DNA of 64,000 bases from Crateriforma sp964453205 (GTDB taxonomy: Bacteria; Planctomycetota; Planctomycetia; Pirellulales; Pirellulaceae). Location: positions 1 to 64,000 of the forward strand of contig CAYVRC010000002.1 in NCBI GenBank assembly GCA_964453205.1, in the 5' to 3' direction. The notes under the pieces were generated by a model, which worked only from the letters and a program-made list of their open reading frames with translations, had not been told where the DNA came from and did not search any database. This document shows, in pieces, positions 50,095 through 58,122 of the stretch. Both the position numbers and the translations under genes were made by a program. Within the stretch, counting starts at the first letter, position 1. Every line of letters starts with the position of its first letter.

Positions 50095-50931
50095 ATGTTT
50101 CGCTTCTTGCCACGGATCGCCCGCCGGGCCGGATCGACGGTGCGGCAGGCTGCCGGCGGTTTGGCCGATCTGGTGCTGCCGCCGACTTGTCCGTTGTGTT
50201 CGCACAGCATCGCGTCGGGCCGAGTTTTCTGCGGGGCTTGTTTGTCCGAATTGCTGTTCAGCCGCCGATTCATGGAAAACGCCTGCCGGCGGTGCGGGCG
50301 ACCGGCCGTGAGAACGGGCGTCGGTGTTTCGACGGATGAAGATTCGACGCGTCCGGATTGTTGCCCGACCTGCGAATCGGCGAAGTCCTGGCACATCGAT
50401 CAAACCATCGCCACGCTGGCCTACGAAGGCCGTGTGCGTGAAGCCATCGTGGCAGCCAAATTCGCATCGGCCGCCCCCCTGGCACACGGCCTGACGCGGA
50501 TCTGCTGGCCGTTCATCGCCCGGCGACTTTCGCAGCCCTGGCCGGACGATCGTCCCCCCGACGTGGTGACGTTTGTGCCTTCGTTTTGGACCCGGCGGAT
50601 GAACCGTGGCGGCTGTTCGGCGGAAATTTTCGCGCAGGGGATGGCGGAATGGGCAAAGGCTGGAAATCTGAATTTGCGTTTCGAACCGATCCTGCGGGCG
50701 CGGCGAAGGATCGCCAAGCAAGCTTGGCTGCGGGACGCGGAGCGAATTTCCAACGTCCAGGATGCCTTTGGCCTTAGAAAAAGCTATGCTCGCTTGGCGG
50801 GGCGGCACGTCCTGGTCGTCGACGACGTGATGACGTCCGGGGCGACGACCAACGAAGTGGCGCGAGTGCTGCGGCAGGCGGGTGCCCGGCACGTCAGCGT
50901 CGCCGTGGTCGCGCGGGCCATCCCGCATTGA
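50095..50931 (+). CDS. ComF-family phosphoribosyltransferase-like protein
   Basis: 278 residues, ATG at 50095. An N-terminal zinc-binding part (LPPTCPLCSHSI, VFCGACLSELL, ACRRCGRP, DCCPTCESAKSW) is followed by YEGRVREAIVAAKFASAAPL. The C-terminal PRPP-binding loop VLVVDDVMTSGATTNEVARV is intact, with ILRARRRIAKQAWL before it. This is the ComF/GntX architecture. ComF helps pull transforming DNA into the cytoplasm in competent bacteria, and GntX-like members occur widely, so a DNA-uptake role is possible but not certain. There is no com operon nearby. Two CxxC pairs are present as expected. Confidence 0.9.
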   Translation: MFRFLPRIARRAGSTVRQAAGGLADLVLPPTCPLCSHSIASGRVFCGACLSELLFSRRFMENACRRCGRPAVRTGVGVSTDEDSTRPDCCPTCESAKSWHIDQTIATLAYEGRVREAIVAAKFASAAPLAHGLTRICWPFIARRLSQPWPDDRPPDVVTFVPSFWTRRMNRGGCSAEIFAQGMAEWAKAGNLNLRFEPILRARRRIAKQAWLRDAERISNVQDAFGLRKSYARLAGRHVLVVDDVMTSGATTNEVARVLRQAGARHVSVAVVARAIPH

Positions 50932-51022
50932 TCATCGGCCGTCGTGGACGGCCATCCCGGTGCCGCCGGCTACCCGATACGCGGGCCTCGAAGCGGTACG
51001 CATTCGTCTTTGAACCGAGTTG

Positions 51023-52069
51023 ATGACCAACGATCCCAACCCAGTCGATCCCGAATCAGCCGATCCCTCGCCGGTCGACGCTCTGACGGCCCAGGTTCGC
51101 GGCACCGCCAAGCCCGAGCGGGGAACCTTTCGCCGGGCGATCCTGCGCGGATTGGGCGTGGTGCTGCCGCCGTTGCTGACGATCGTCGTGCTGATCTGGG
51201 CTTGGAACGCGATCGAAAACTACGTGCTCAAACCGGTCGAGAGCGGAATCCGTCACGCCATCGTGTGGGCCATCAGTGACACCCTCTCCGAAGCACCCGC
51301 CGGATCGCAGGCTTCGACGCCGAGCGGACGTCGCCTGGACGGCTTTTTTTACAAAGGCACCGACTACGTCCCCGGTCCCAACGGCCGTCGTTTCATTCCC
51401 AACTATGTCAAGAAAGAAGTCGACGACAACGCGGACTATTTCGGTCCCTACACGCCCGCCCCGGCCAGCGCGTCGGCTTATTGGCATCGCTACGTCGAAC
51501 TGACCTACATGCCGCGGACGATCGTCGTCCCGGTGTTCTTGATCTTGTTCCTGACGGCGTTGTTCTTCTTGGGCCGTATCTTCACCGGCGGCCTGGGACG
51601 CTGGTTCGTGACCAGCTTCGACGCGGCGATCTTGCGAATCCCGATCGTCAACAAGGTCTACGGCAGCGTCAAGCAAATCACCGATTTCGCCTTCGAGGAG
51701 CGGGAGATCGAATTCAACCGCGTCGTCGCGATCCAATATCCCCGCGAAGGCATCTGGTCGCTGGGGTTCGTGACCGGCAACAGCATGCGGGAAATCAGCG
51801 AAGCCGCCGGCGAAGAAATGCTCAGCGTCTTGATGCCGACCAGCCCGATGCCGATGACCGGATTCACCGTGACGGTGCGTCGCCGTGAAGCGATCGACCT
51901 GAACTTGACGATCGACGAGGCCATCCAGTTCATCGTCAGTTGCGGCGTCGTGGTCCCACCGCAGCAACGCATCGACGTCATCGTGCCGGCCGGACCGACC
52001 ACGTCCGCCGTCCCCGCCGCGGCCCCATCGGCCGCCGACGACGGCGGTTCGTCAAAAGTCGCCCGTTGA
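51023..52069 (+). CDS. DUF502 family membrane protein
   Basis: 348 residues from ATG 51023 (TTG at 51020 upstream). Two membrane helices bracket a periplasmic loop: RAILRGLGVVLPPLLTIVVL near residue 45 and TIVVPVFLILFLTALFFLGR near 165. The hallmark C-terminal segment reads FFLGRIFTGGLGRWFVTSFD, ILRIPIVNKVYGSVKQITDF, then VVAIQYPREGIWSLGFVTG and LMPTSPMPMTGFTVTVRRRE. The loop between helices is longer than in most members (residues about 85-160). DUF502 proteins have no defined function in bacteria; some plant homologues act in light or hormone responses. It stands in a plus-strand group with DUF2256 and the decayed acyltransferase. Confidence 0.85.
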   Translation: MTNDPNPVDPESADPSPVDALTAQVRGTAKPERGTFRRAILRGLGVVLPPLLTIVVLIWAWNAIENYVLKPVESGIRHAIVWAISDTLSEAPAGSQASTPSGRRLDGFFYKGTDYVPGPNGRRFIPNYVKKEVDDNADYFGPYTPAPASASAYWHRYVELTYMPRTIVVPVFLILFLTALFFLGRIFTGGLGRWFVTSFDAAILRIPIVNKVYGSVKQITDFAFEEREIEFNRVVAIQYPREGIWSLGFVTGNSMREISEAAGEEMLSVLMPTSPMPMTGFTVTVRRREAIDLNLTIDEAIQFIVSCGVVVPPQQRIDVIVPAGPTTSAVPAAAPSAADDGGSSKVAR

Positions 52070-52171
52070 CACCCGGTTCACTCTCCCGTCTTTCGTCGCC
52101 GCGGGGATCATTCTTCACGTCAAGGCATTTGCGTTTCGGAACAATTATTCCCAGAGCCCGCAGGCTTGGCG

Positions 52172-52345
52172 ATGAAAGATCGGGGTAGAAAATTTGAACT
52201 TCCCGTCAAGACTTGTCGGCATTGTGGGCGTCCGTTTCGCTGGCGAAAAAAGTGGAAGCGCGACTGGGATCGGGTCCGCTATTGTAGTGAGCGTTGTCGA
52301 CGCGCCGCGTCGGTCGGCCCGGACAATCCTCCGTCGCCGGCATGA
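52172..52345 (+). CDS. DUF2256 zinc-ribbon microprotein
   Basis: 57 residues, ATG 52172 to TGA 52345. The sequence KTCRHCGRPFRWRKKWKRDW and RVRYCSERCRR is the DUF2256 signature: CxxCxRPFxWRKKWxxxW...VxYCSxxC. The four cysteines probably bind one zinc ion. It is a typical size for the family. Its function is unknown; in other bacteria it is often near cryptochrome/photolyase genes. Here it precedes the decayed acyltransferase and DUF2237 gene. It accounts for part of the 303-bp gap after DUF502; the rest of that gap shows no gene. Confidence 0.9.
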   Translation: MKDRGRKFELPVKTCRHCGRPFRWRKKWKRDWDRVRYCSERCRRAASVGPDNPPSPA

Positions 52346-52372
52346 ACTCAAGTCGCCGTTGTCGTCGGATCC

Positions 52373-53012
52373 ATGACCACCACCGCCACCGGAGACGTTT
52401 TCGGCGTCGACGCCCGATCATCGATCCGGCAAAGCTCGGCAACGCCGCAGAACCCCGCCACCGATCGCGTCGTCAGCATCGACGTTTTTCGGGGCATGGT
52501 GATGTTCTTGATGCTGGCCGAGCTGATGCATCTGGACGGCTTGGGCGAAAAATTCCCCGAGTCGGGTTTCTTGGCGTGGTTGAGCTTTCACACGTCGCAC
52601 GTGGCTTGGGAAGGCTGTTCGCTGCACGATTTGATTCGCACTCGGTTACGCCCTTTCCTGGACCGACGTCTGTCCGGCGGTCAAACGCATTTGGACGCCG
52701 TCGTGGACCTTGGTCAGTGGCGGTTGGTGCTTCGTTTGGCTGGCATCGCTGCACTGGATCTGCGACGTCCGACGCCGGCAGACCTGGGCGTTCCCGTTCC
52801 TCGTGATCGGAGCCAATTCGATTTTGATTTACGTGCTCAGCTGGACGGTTGCCGATCCGTTGCGGGAAATGCGGTATCGACATTTCGGGCGAGAACCGTT
52901 TCAAATGCTCGGCACCGAGTTCACGACGACCTTGTCCGGTGCCGCCGTGATGCTGATCCTTTTTTATGGCCTGCTGTGGCTGTATCGCCGCAAAGTTTTT
53001 ATCAAGATCTAG
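52373..53012 (+). pseudogene. Decayed membrane acyltransferase (HGSNAT/DUF5009 type), internal deletion and frameshift
   Basis: Two frames together encode only the ends of a family normally of 350-400 residues. Frame 1, from ATG 52373, gives DRVVSIDVFRGMVMFLMLAE and HVAWEGCSLHDLI, the classic N-terminus. Immediately after HDLI (about 52636) the homology jumps, in the +1 frame starting at 52635, to GYALSWTDVCPAVKRIWTPS, WTLVSGGWCFVWLASLHWIC and WAFPFLVIGANSILIYVLSW, the C-terminal part. About 200 residues (several membrane helices) are missing at the join, and the frames do not match. So the gene is dead unless another frame is used. The intact original would acetylate a cell-surface sugar. 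Recent decay is suggested by the intact ends. Confidence 0.8.
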
Positions 53013-53129
53013 TCCGCCGAGGCGGATCGCCGGCAGAAGCCGTCGCGATACAGAACGGTTAAGCTGAGAAAAATCGGACAGGACGGTCGGAAAGAAAACA
53101 GGGTCGCAAAGCGTACAAGGTGAATTGGG

Positions 53130-53501
53130 ATGACGAAGGCAAAAAACGTATTGGGTGGTGAATTGCAGACGTGCAGCACCGATCCGATGACCGGTTTCTA
53201 TCGCGACGGGTGCTGCAACACGGGCGGACAAGACCACGGTTTGCATGTGGTGTGCGCCCGGATGACGAGTGAGTTTCTGGAATTCAGTCGTGACCGCGGC
53301 AACGATCTGATCACGCCGAACCCGCTGTTCGCCTTTCCGGGACTCAAGCCGGGTGACCGTTGGTGCTTGTGCGCGGCACGTTGGAAAGAGGCTTTCGACG
53401 CGGGCATGGCCCCCGACGTCGTGCTGGCCGCGACGCACGTCTCGGCGCTGGAATACGCCAGTCTGGAAGAACTGCAGGCTCACGCGGTGGACGAAGCCTA
53501 G
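53130..53501 (+). CDS. DUF2237 family protein
   Basis: 123 residues, ATG at 53130 with AAGG upstream. The family pattern is complete: NVLGGELQTCSTDPMTGFYR, DGCCNTGGQDHGLHVVCARM, GNDLITPNPLFAFPGLKPGD and RWCLCAARWKEAFDAGMAP, with VVLAATHVSALEYASLEEL at the end. Five or six conserved cysteines and a His suggest metal binding or redox chemistry, but no function is known. The family is widespread in bacteria and in some eukaryotes. It follows the decayed acyltransferase by 117 bp. Length is normal. Confidence 0.93.
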   Translation: MTKAKNVLGGELQTCSTDPMTGFYRDGCCNTGGQDHGLHVVCARMTSEFLEFSRDRGNDLITPNPLFAFPGLKPGDRWCLCAARWKEAFDAGMAPDVVLAATHVSALEYASLEELQAHAVDEA

Positions 53502-53682
53502 CGGGATTCCGGCCGGCGCGTGCATCATTCTCAGAACCGAAGCAATCGTCATCCTCGTCGATTCGCCGGCGTTTTTTTCCACCGCCGGAGGCTTCGCCGC
53601 CATCGAATCGGGTGTTCATCTGATCGCCGATTATTCTGTCTAGCCGGTCGATCGACCGGATCTGCCCCCTTTTTTGCTGCTG

Positions 53683-55842
53683 ATGTTCGTGCGGAACGAA
53701 ACGTTGAATTCGTCGTCTTCCCCTTCCGAATCCAGAGAATCCGTGGTGTTGCCGGGGCAGGCGGCGAACTCCGGGGCGGCGGACGAAAGCGACGTTTCGG
53801 CCGGACAAGGCCGCGTGCATCAGCTCGCCGCGGGCAGTGTCAACGGGGACGCCTTTCTACGCGACTTGGCCGGAGACCTGTTGCAACAATTCGACGCCGC
53901 GGTGGTTGCCGTGAAAGCACCGAACTGGCCCGCGGCGATGATGCTGGTCCGTGACGAAGCGACGTCGACCGCCATCGATCGGGACAGCATTCGGTCGTTA
54001 CTCGATTCCGCCCAATCCACGCCCATCGCTTGCACGATTCCCGCGGGCGAAGCGTCGACCCGAGGCTTGCGCGTCGAATTGTCGCCGACGCCTTTTCGTG
54101 CCGCCGTGCTCTTGATTTATCCGGTCTCGGTTCAAGGCCCGTCGTCGCAGCAGCAGATACTCGCTTTGCAGAATCTGAATCGATACGCCGCGACCAGTCG
54201 ACCTTACCTGCAAGCGTACGCCGAGACGGAACAGGCGGCTGCACCGGAGCCGTCGTCGGAGCAAGCCGTTCCTCCGCGCCACGTCACGACGTTAACGACC
54301 GCGGGTGCAAATCTCTTCACGCCGGAGATCGAAGCGGAACGTGTTTCGTTGAGGGGCCTGCACCGCGATCTTGACCTGACCGGAACGGCTTACCGGATCG
54401 TCAACGAGTCGCGTCGTTTGATCGGCTGTGACCGGGTGACGTTGTTGTTGCCCAAGGGGAACCGTCTCGGGGTCAAAGCGATCAGCGGGGTCGCCGTCGT
54501 CGACCCCCGCAGCAACTCCGTCACGGCGTTGCAGCGGATGACCCGCTGTGCCGTCGTGATGGCGCGGCCGCTGGTCTTGCCCGGCGGCGATGGGCTGCCG
54601 CCACAAATCCGAATGCCCCTGGACGAATACCTGGACGAATCGGGAGTCACTTCCTGCGTCCTGGTGCCCCTGTACGGGCCCGATCGCATCGGTCGTCGCG
54701 GCCACGACGATCTGGACGACGGCCGACAAGATGACTTCGATCCGTTCGACAGTCACGGCGAAATGCTCGGCGTGATGGTCTTGGAATACTTCGACGGTCA
54801 CGGTCCGTTGTCGGTCGACCGGCGGATGCGTTTGGTCGCGTCGGAAGCCGCGATCGCGCTTCGCAACAGTTTGGAACACCAACGCGTCTTCGGATTGCCG
54901 GTTTTGAAAGCGATCGGCGGCCTCGGTCGCCGCGGGAGCCGAATCTGGTGGCTGACCGGATTCCTGGTCGCGGCGGCTTGCCTGGTCGCATCGCTGCTGA
55001 TTCGGGTCGATCACCGGGTCATCGCGACCGGACAAGCCCAACCCCAAGTTCGTCGTCAGGTCTTTGCCGGCATCGACGGAGTGGTCAAAGAATTGTTGGT
55101 CCGCGACGGCGACCGCGTTCGTGCAGGTGACGCGTTGATTCGACTGGAGAACGCCGATCTGGAAACCAAATTGCAAGACCTGTCCGGGCAACTGCAAACG
55201 GCTACGCAGCGACTCCGTTCACTCCAGTCGATGCGTTTGGGAAATCGATCCGACGTGTCCGCCGAAGCCCGATTGGCGATGGAGGAGCGTCAACTGATCA
55301 GCGAACTGGAGGGCCTGCGATCGCAACAGTCGCTGCTGAGGGACCAGCAGGCCGAGTTGACCGTCCCCAGCCCCATCGACGGTCGCGTGGTCGCTTGGCA
55401 ATTGACCGAACGATTGTCCGACCGCCCCGTTTCGCGTGGTAACGCGTTACTGACTGTCGTCGATGAATCCGGACCTTGGGAATTGTCGCTCGTGATTCCT
55501 GACGCCGACGCCGGCCCGGTTTTGGAAGCGGCCAAGCGGCGCGGCACCCTGCCGATCCGATTCGCGATCGCCACCGAGCCGCAATCGTCGTTCGATGCAT
55601 CGCTTCGTTCCTTGTCGACGGCGACGCGTTTGGACGAGACGGGGCAATACGTGATCGACGCGACCGCCGACATCGATGTTTCGCCGGACGCCCCGGCGAC
55701 GACTCGCTGGCAAGGCGGCGAAACGACCATCGGTGCCGACGTGACCGCACGGATCGCTTGTGATCGACGATCGTTGGCGGCCAGTTGGTTCAGCGACGTC
55801 GTCGATTTTGTTCATCGAAACGTCTTGTTCTATTTTCGATAG
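53683..55842 (+). CDS. GAF-like plus HlyD-type membrane adaptor protein
   Basis: 719 residues from ATG 53683 (a TTG at 53674 is upstream). The N-terminal 410 residues are soluble; residues about 230-405 look like a GAF domain (TGTAYRIVNESRRLIGCDRV, VMVLEYFDGHGPLSVDRRMR, RLVASEAAIALRNSLEH). One membrane helix follows (IWWLTGFLVAAACLVASLLI, near residue 430). The C-terminal part is a HlyD/lipoyl-type adaptor: VIATGQAQPQVRRQVFAGID, GVVKELLVRDGDRVRAGDAL, a coiled coil (LRSLQSMRLGNRSDVSAEAR) and LTVPSPIDGRVVAWQLTERL. GAF-HlyD fusion is a planctomycete trait. It is next to an M50 membrane metalloprotein with its own lipoyl repeat, 11 bp downstream, and they probably form one exporter or processing complex. 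Cargo unknown. Confidence 0.85.
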   Translation: MFVRNETLNSSSSPSESRESVVLPGQAANSGAADESDVSAGQGRVHQLAAGSVNGDAFLRDLAGDLLQQFDAAVVAVKAPNWPAAMMLVRDEATSTAIDRDSIRSLLDSAQSTPIACTIPAGEASTRGLRVELSPTPFRAAVLLIYPVSVQGPSSQQQILALQNLNRYAATSRPYLQAYAETEQAAAPEPSSEQAVPPRHVTTLTTAGANLFTPEIEAERVSLRGLHRDLDLTGTAYRIVNESRRLIGCDRVTLLLPKGNRLGVKAISGVAVVDPRSNSVTALQRMTRCAVVMARPLVLPGGDGLPPQIRMPLDEYLDESGVTSCVLVPLYGPDRIGRRGHDDLDDGRQDDFDPFDSHGEMLGVMVLEYFDGHGPLSVDRRMRLVASEAAIALRNSLEHQRVFGLPVLKAIGGLGRRGSRIWWLTGFLVAAACLVASLLIRVDHRVIATGQAQPQVRRQVFAGIDGVVKELLVRDGDRVRAGDALIRLENADLETKLQDLSGQLQTATQRLRSLQSMRLGNRSDVSAEARLAMEERQLISELEGLRSQQSLLRDQQAELTVPSPIDGRVVAWQLTERLSDRPVSRGNALLTVVDESGPWELSLVIPDADAGPVLEAAKRRGTLPIRFAIATEPQSSFDASLRSLSTATRLDETGQYVIDATADIDVSPDAPATTRWQGGETTIGADVTARIACDRRSLAASWFSDVVDFVHRNVLFYFR

Positions 55843-55853
55843 CGGATCGACGC

Positions 55854-58025
55854 GTGGCCCATTGCTTGCATGTTCGCTGTCGACCGGACCTTCGTTTCGT
55901 GCAGACGAGGCACGCCCGCGAATCGGCGATCGTGGCCAAAGACCCGGTGTCGCTGAAGTATCACCGGATGCGACCGGACGAGTACTTTGTGCTTCGCCAA
56001 TTGGAATCCGTGTCCAGCCTGAAGGAGCTTCGCGAAAGATACGAAGGCCGCTACGCGCCCGACCGCGTCACCGAAGCTCAGCTGAATCAATTGTTGTTTC
56101 GTTTTCACCAAAACGGTCTTGTGATTTCCGACGCGACGGGACAGGGCGACCGGTTGGACGACCGCCGTCGCAAAGATCGTTGGGATCGCTGGAAGCAACG
56201 CCTCTCGGGGATCCTGTTCATTCGGTTTCCCGGCGTCGATCCGGAACCGCTGCTGGGCCGGCTGTATCCGTTTTGCCGGCCTTGGCTGGGACGAACCGGG
56301 GCGGCGATTGCGCTGACCGTCCTGGCGCTAGCCGCGGTTTTGTTTTTAGGGAACTGGGACCGGTTCGCCGCCGAGTTTCCGCAGATGGAGTCTTGGATTC
56401 GTTGGGAAGCGGTGCTGGTATTGGCCTGCGTGATCGGCCTGACCAAAGTCTGTCACGAACTCGGGCACGCGATCGCTTGCAAGCACTTCGGCGGAGAGTG
56501 TCACCAGATCGGACCGATGTTGTTGGTGTTCACGCCGGCACTGTACTGCGATACGACGGATTCGTGGATGATGGTCAACCGCTTTCACCGGGCGATGGTC
56601 GGTTTGGCGGGCATTGCCGTGGAGGTTTGCTTGGCCGCCGTCGCCACGATCGTGTGGTCGATGACCGGTCCCGGAACGACTCATTACGCCGCGATGAACG
56701 TGATGCTGGTGTGTAGCGTCAGCACCGTTTTGTTCAACGCCAATCCTTTGTTGCGGTACGACGGTTACTACGTCCTGTCGGACCTTTGGGACGTGCCGAA
56801 TTTGGGCGAAAGGTCTCGCAAGACTTTGGCGTCGACGGTGGCCCGATTGGCTTTCGGGGTCAAAGAAGAGGGGCCGGATCAGGATTCCGCACGATTCAAA
56901 GCCGGACTGCTGACTTATGCGATCGCGTCGTTCGTGTATCGCTGGGCTTTGACGTTGGTGATCTTGTGGTTCGTCTCCGTGGCGTTGCGGCCGTACCGCT
57001 TGGAATCGCTCGGACGAATGATCGTCTTGTTTGCCGCCGGCGGAATGCTGGCCGCTTTGTTGCGAGGTCCGATTCAGTTTTTGAAGAACCCGTCCAAGAG
57101 GCATCGGATGAAGATGAGACGTTTGACGTTGACGATGGTCGTCCTGGGTCTGGTCATGGCGTCGGCCTTTGTGCCTTATCGATCGACCGTGACGGCGGAC
57201 GGGCGGATCACCCCACGCAACGAAGTCCGTGTCTATGTCGCCACCGCGGGCGACTTGGACGACTTGCGTGTCGCACCGGGTGACGCTGTGCAAAGGGATC
57301 AGACCCTTGCGGTGCTTTCCAATCCCGATCGGGCGTTCGAAAGACTGGTTGCCGAAAGTCGTGTGGCGACGCAGGAGGCGGTCGTCGACTCGCTCCAGAC
57401 GGCTCGCTTGGAAACGTCGGAGGCGGCGGATCAACTGCCCGCCGCGTTGTCGCTGCTGGAAGACCTGCAAGCCCAAGCCGAGCGAGCCAGGCAACGCGTC
57501 GAGGCTTTGAAAATCAAGGCACCCGTCGCCGGCTCGGTGCTGGCGGCACCTCGTCAAGAAAAGGCCGCCGACCCGATGCGGTTGGTCACCTGGTCGGGTG
57601 AACCGACGGCCGGCGAGAATCTCGGCTGTACCTTGGAAAGCGGCACCGAGCTGCTGAGCTTGGCCGACGCCGACCAGTGGAACGCGATGCTGGTGTTGGA
57701 CCAAAGCGACGTGATTCGTATCGCCATGGACGCACACGTCAAGGTGTTCCTCGACGCGGCTCCCGGCATCACGATTTCCGGGAAGGTCGCGGGCATCGCG
57801 AGGTCACGGTGGAATCCGGAACAAAACGCCGATCGACGCGACAACCCCGAAGCGGCGCGACGCAACGCGCCGTTGTCGACTTCCTACACCGTCCGCGTCG
57901 AACTCGACGACGCCCCGATTCAACCGGTGACCGGCGCGATAGCCGTCGCCAAGATCCAAGCCGACGAAGTCTCTTTGGCCGGCCGGTTGTTCCATCACCT
58001 GAGTCGGATGTTTCGGTTCCGGTAA
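55854..58025 (+). CDS. M50-type membrane metalloprotease with PqqD-like and HlyD-like domains
   Basis: About 723 residues; GTG at 55854 is chosen because family similarity begins near RPDLRFVQTRH, but TTG 55866 is possible. Residues about 20-90 resemble a PqqD-like peptide-binding domain (KYHRMRPDEYFVLRQLE, SVSSLKELRERYEGRYAP). The membrane core has the zinc motif HELGH (LTKVCHELGHAIACKHFGGE) and the third-ligand block NANPLLRYDGYYVLSDLW. The C-terminal half is an adaptor with TADGRITPRNEVRVYVATAG, a coiled coil and KIKAPVAGSVLAAPRQEKAA. This architecture is shared with YydH-like putative peptide zinc metalloproteases of peptide maturation/secretion loci. No precursor peptide or ABC transporter is visible next to it. 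Confidence 0.85.
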   Translation: MAHCLHVRCRPDLRFVQTRHARESAIVAKDPVSLKYHRMRPDEYFVLRQLESVSSLKELRERYEGRYAPDRVTEAQLNQLLFRFHQNGLVISDATGQGDRLDDRRRKDRWDRWKQRLSGILFIRFPGVDPEPLLGRLYPFCRPWLGRTGAAIALTVLALAAVLFLGNWDRFAAEFPQMESWIRWEAVLVLACVIGLTKVCHELGHAIACKHFGGECHQIGPMLLVFTPALYCDTTDSWMMVNRFHRAMVGLAGIAVEVCLAAVATIVWSMTGPGTTHYAAMNVMLVCSVSTVLFNANPLLRYDGYYVLSDLWDVPNLGERSRKTLASTVARLAFGVKEEGPDQDSARFKAGLLTYAIASFVYRWALTLVILWFVSVALRPYRLESLGRMIVLFAAGGMLAALLRGPIQFLKNPSKRHRMKMRRLTLTMVVLGLVMASAFVPYRSTVTADGRITPRNEVRVYVATAGDLDDLRVAPGDAVQRDQTLAVLSNPDRAFERLVAESRVATQEAVVDSLQTARLETSEAADQLPAALSLLEDLQAQAERARQRVEALKIKAPVAGSVLAAPRQEKAADPMRLVTWSGEPTAGENLGCTLESGTELLSLADADQWNAMLVLDQSDVIRIAMDAHVKVFLDAAPGITISGKVAGIARSRWNPEQNADRRDNPEAARRNAPLSTSYTVRVELDDAPIQPVTGAIAVAKIQADEVSLAGRLFHHLSRMFRFR

Positions 58026-58122
58026 CGTCGTCGGGGCCGAGCGGTCCGGCCGAGAAACATCAGCGGACGGTTGTCGTCGTTGCGGGGCCGTGAATCGGCC
58101 GGCGAATCGACCGATGCCCGAT

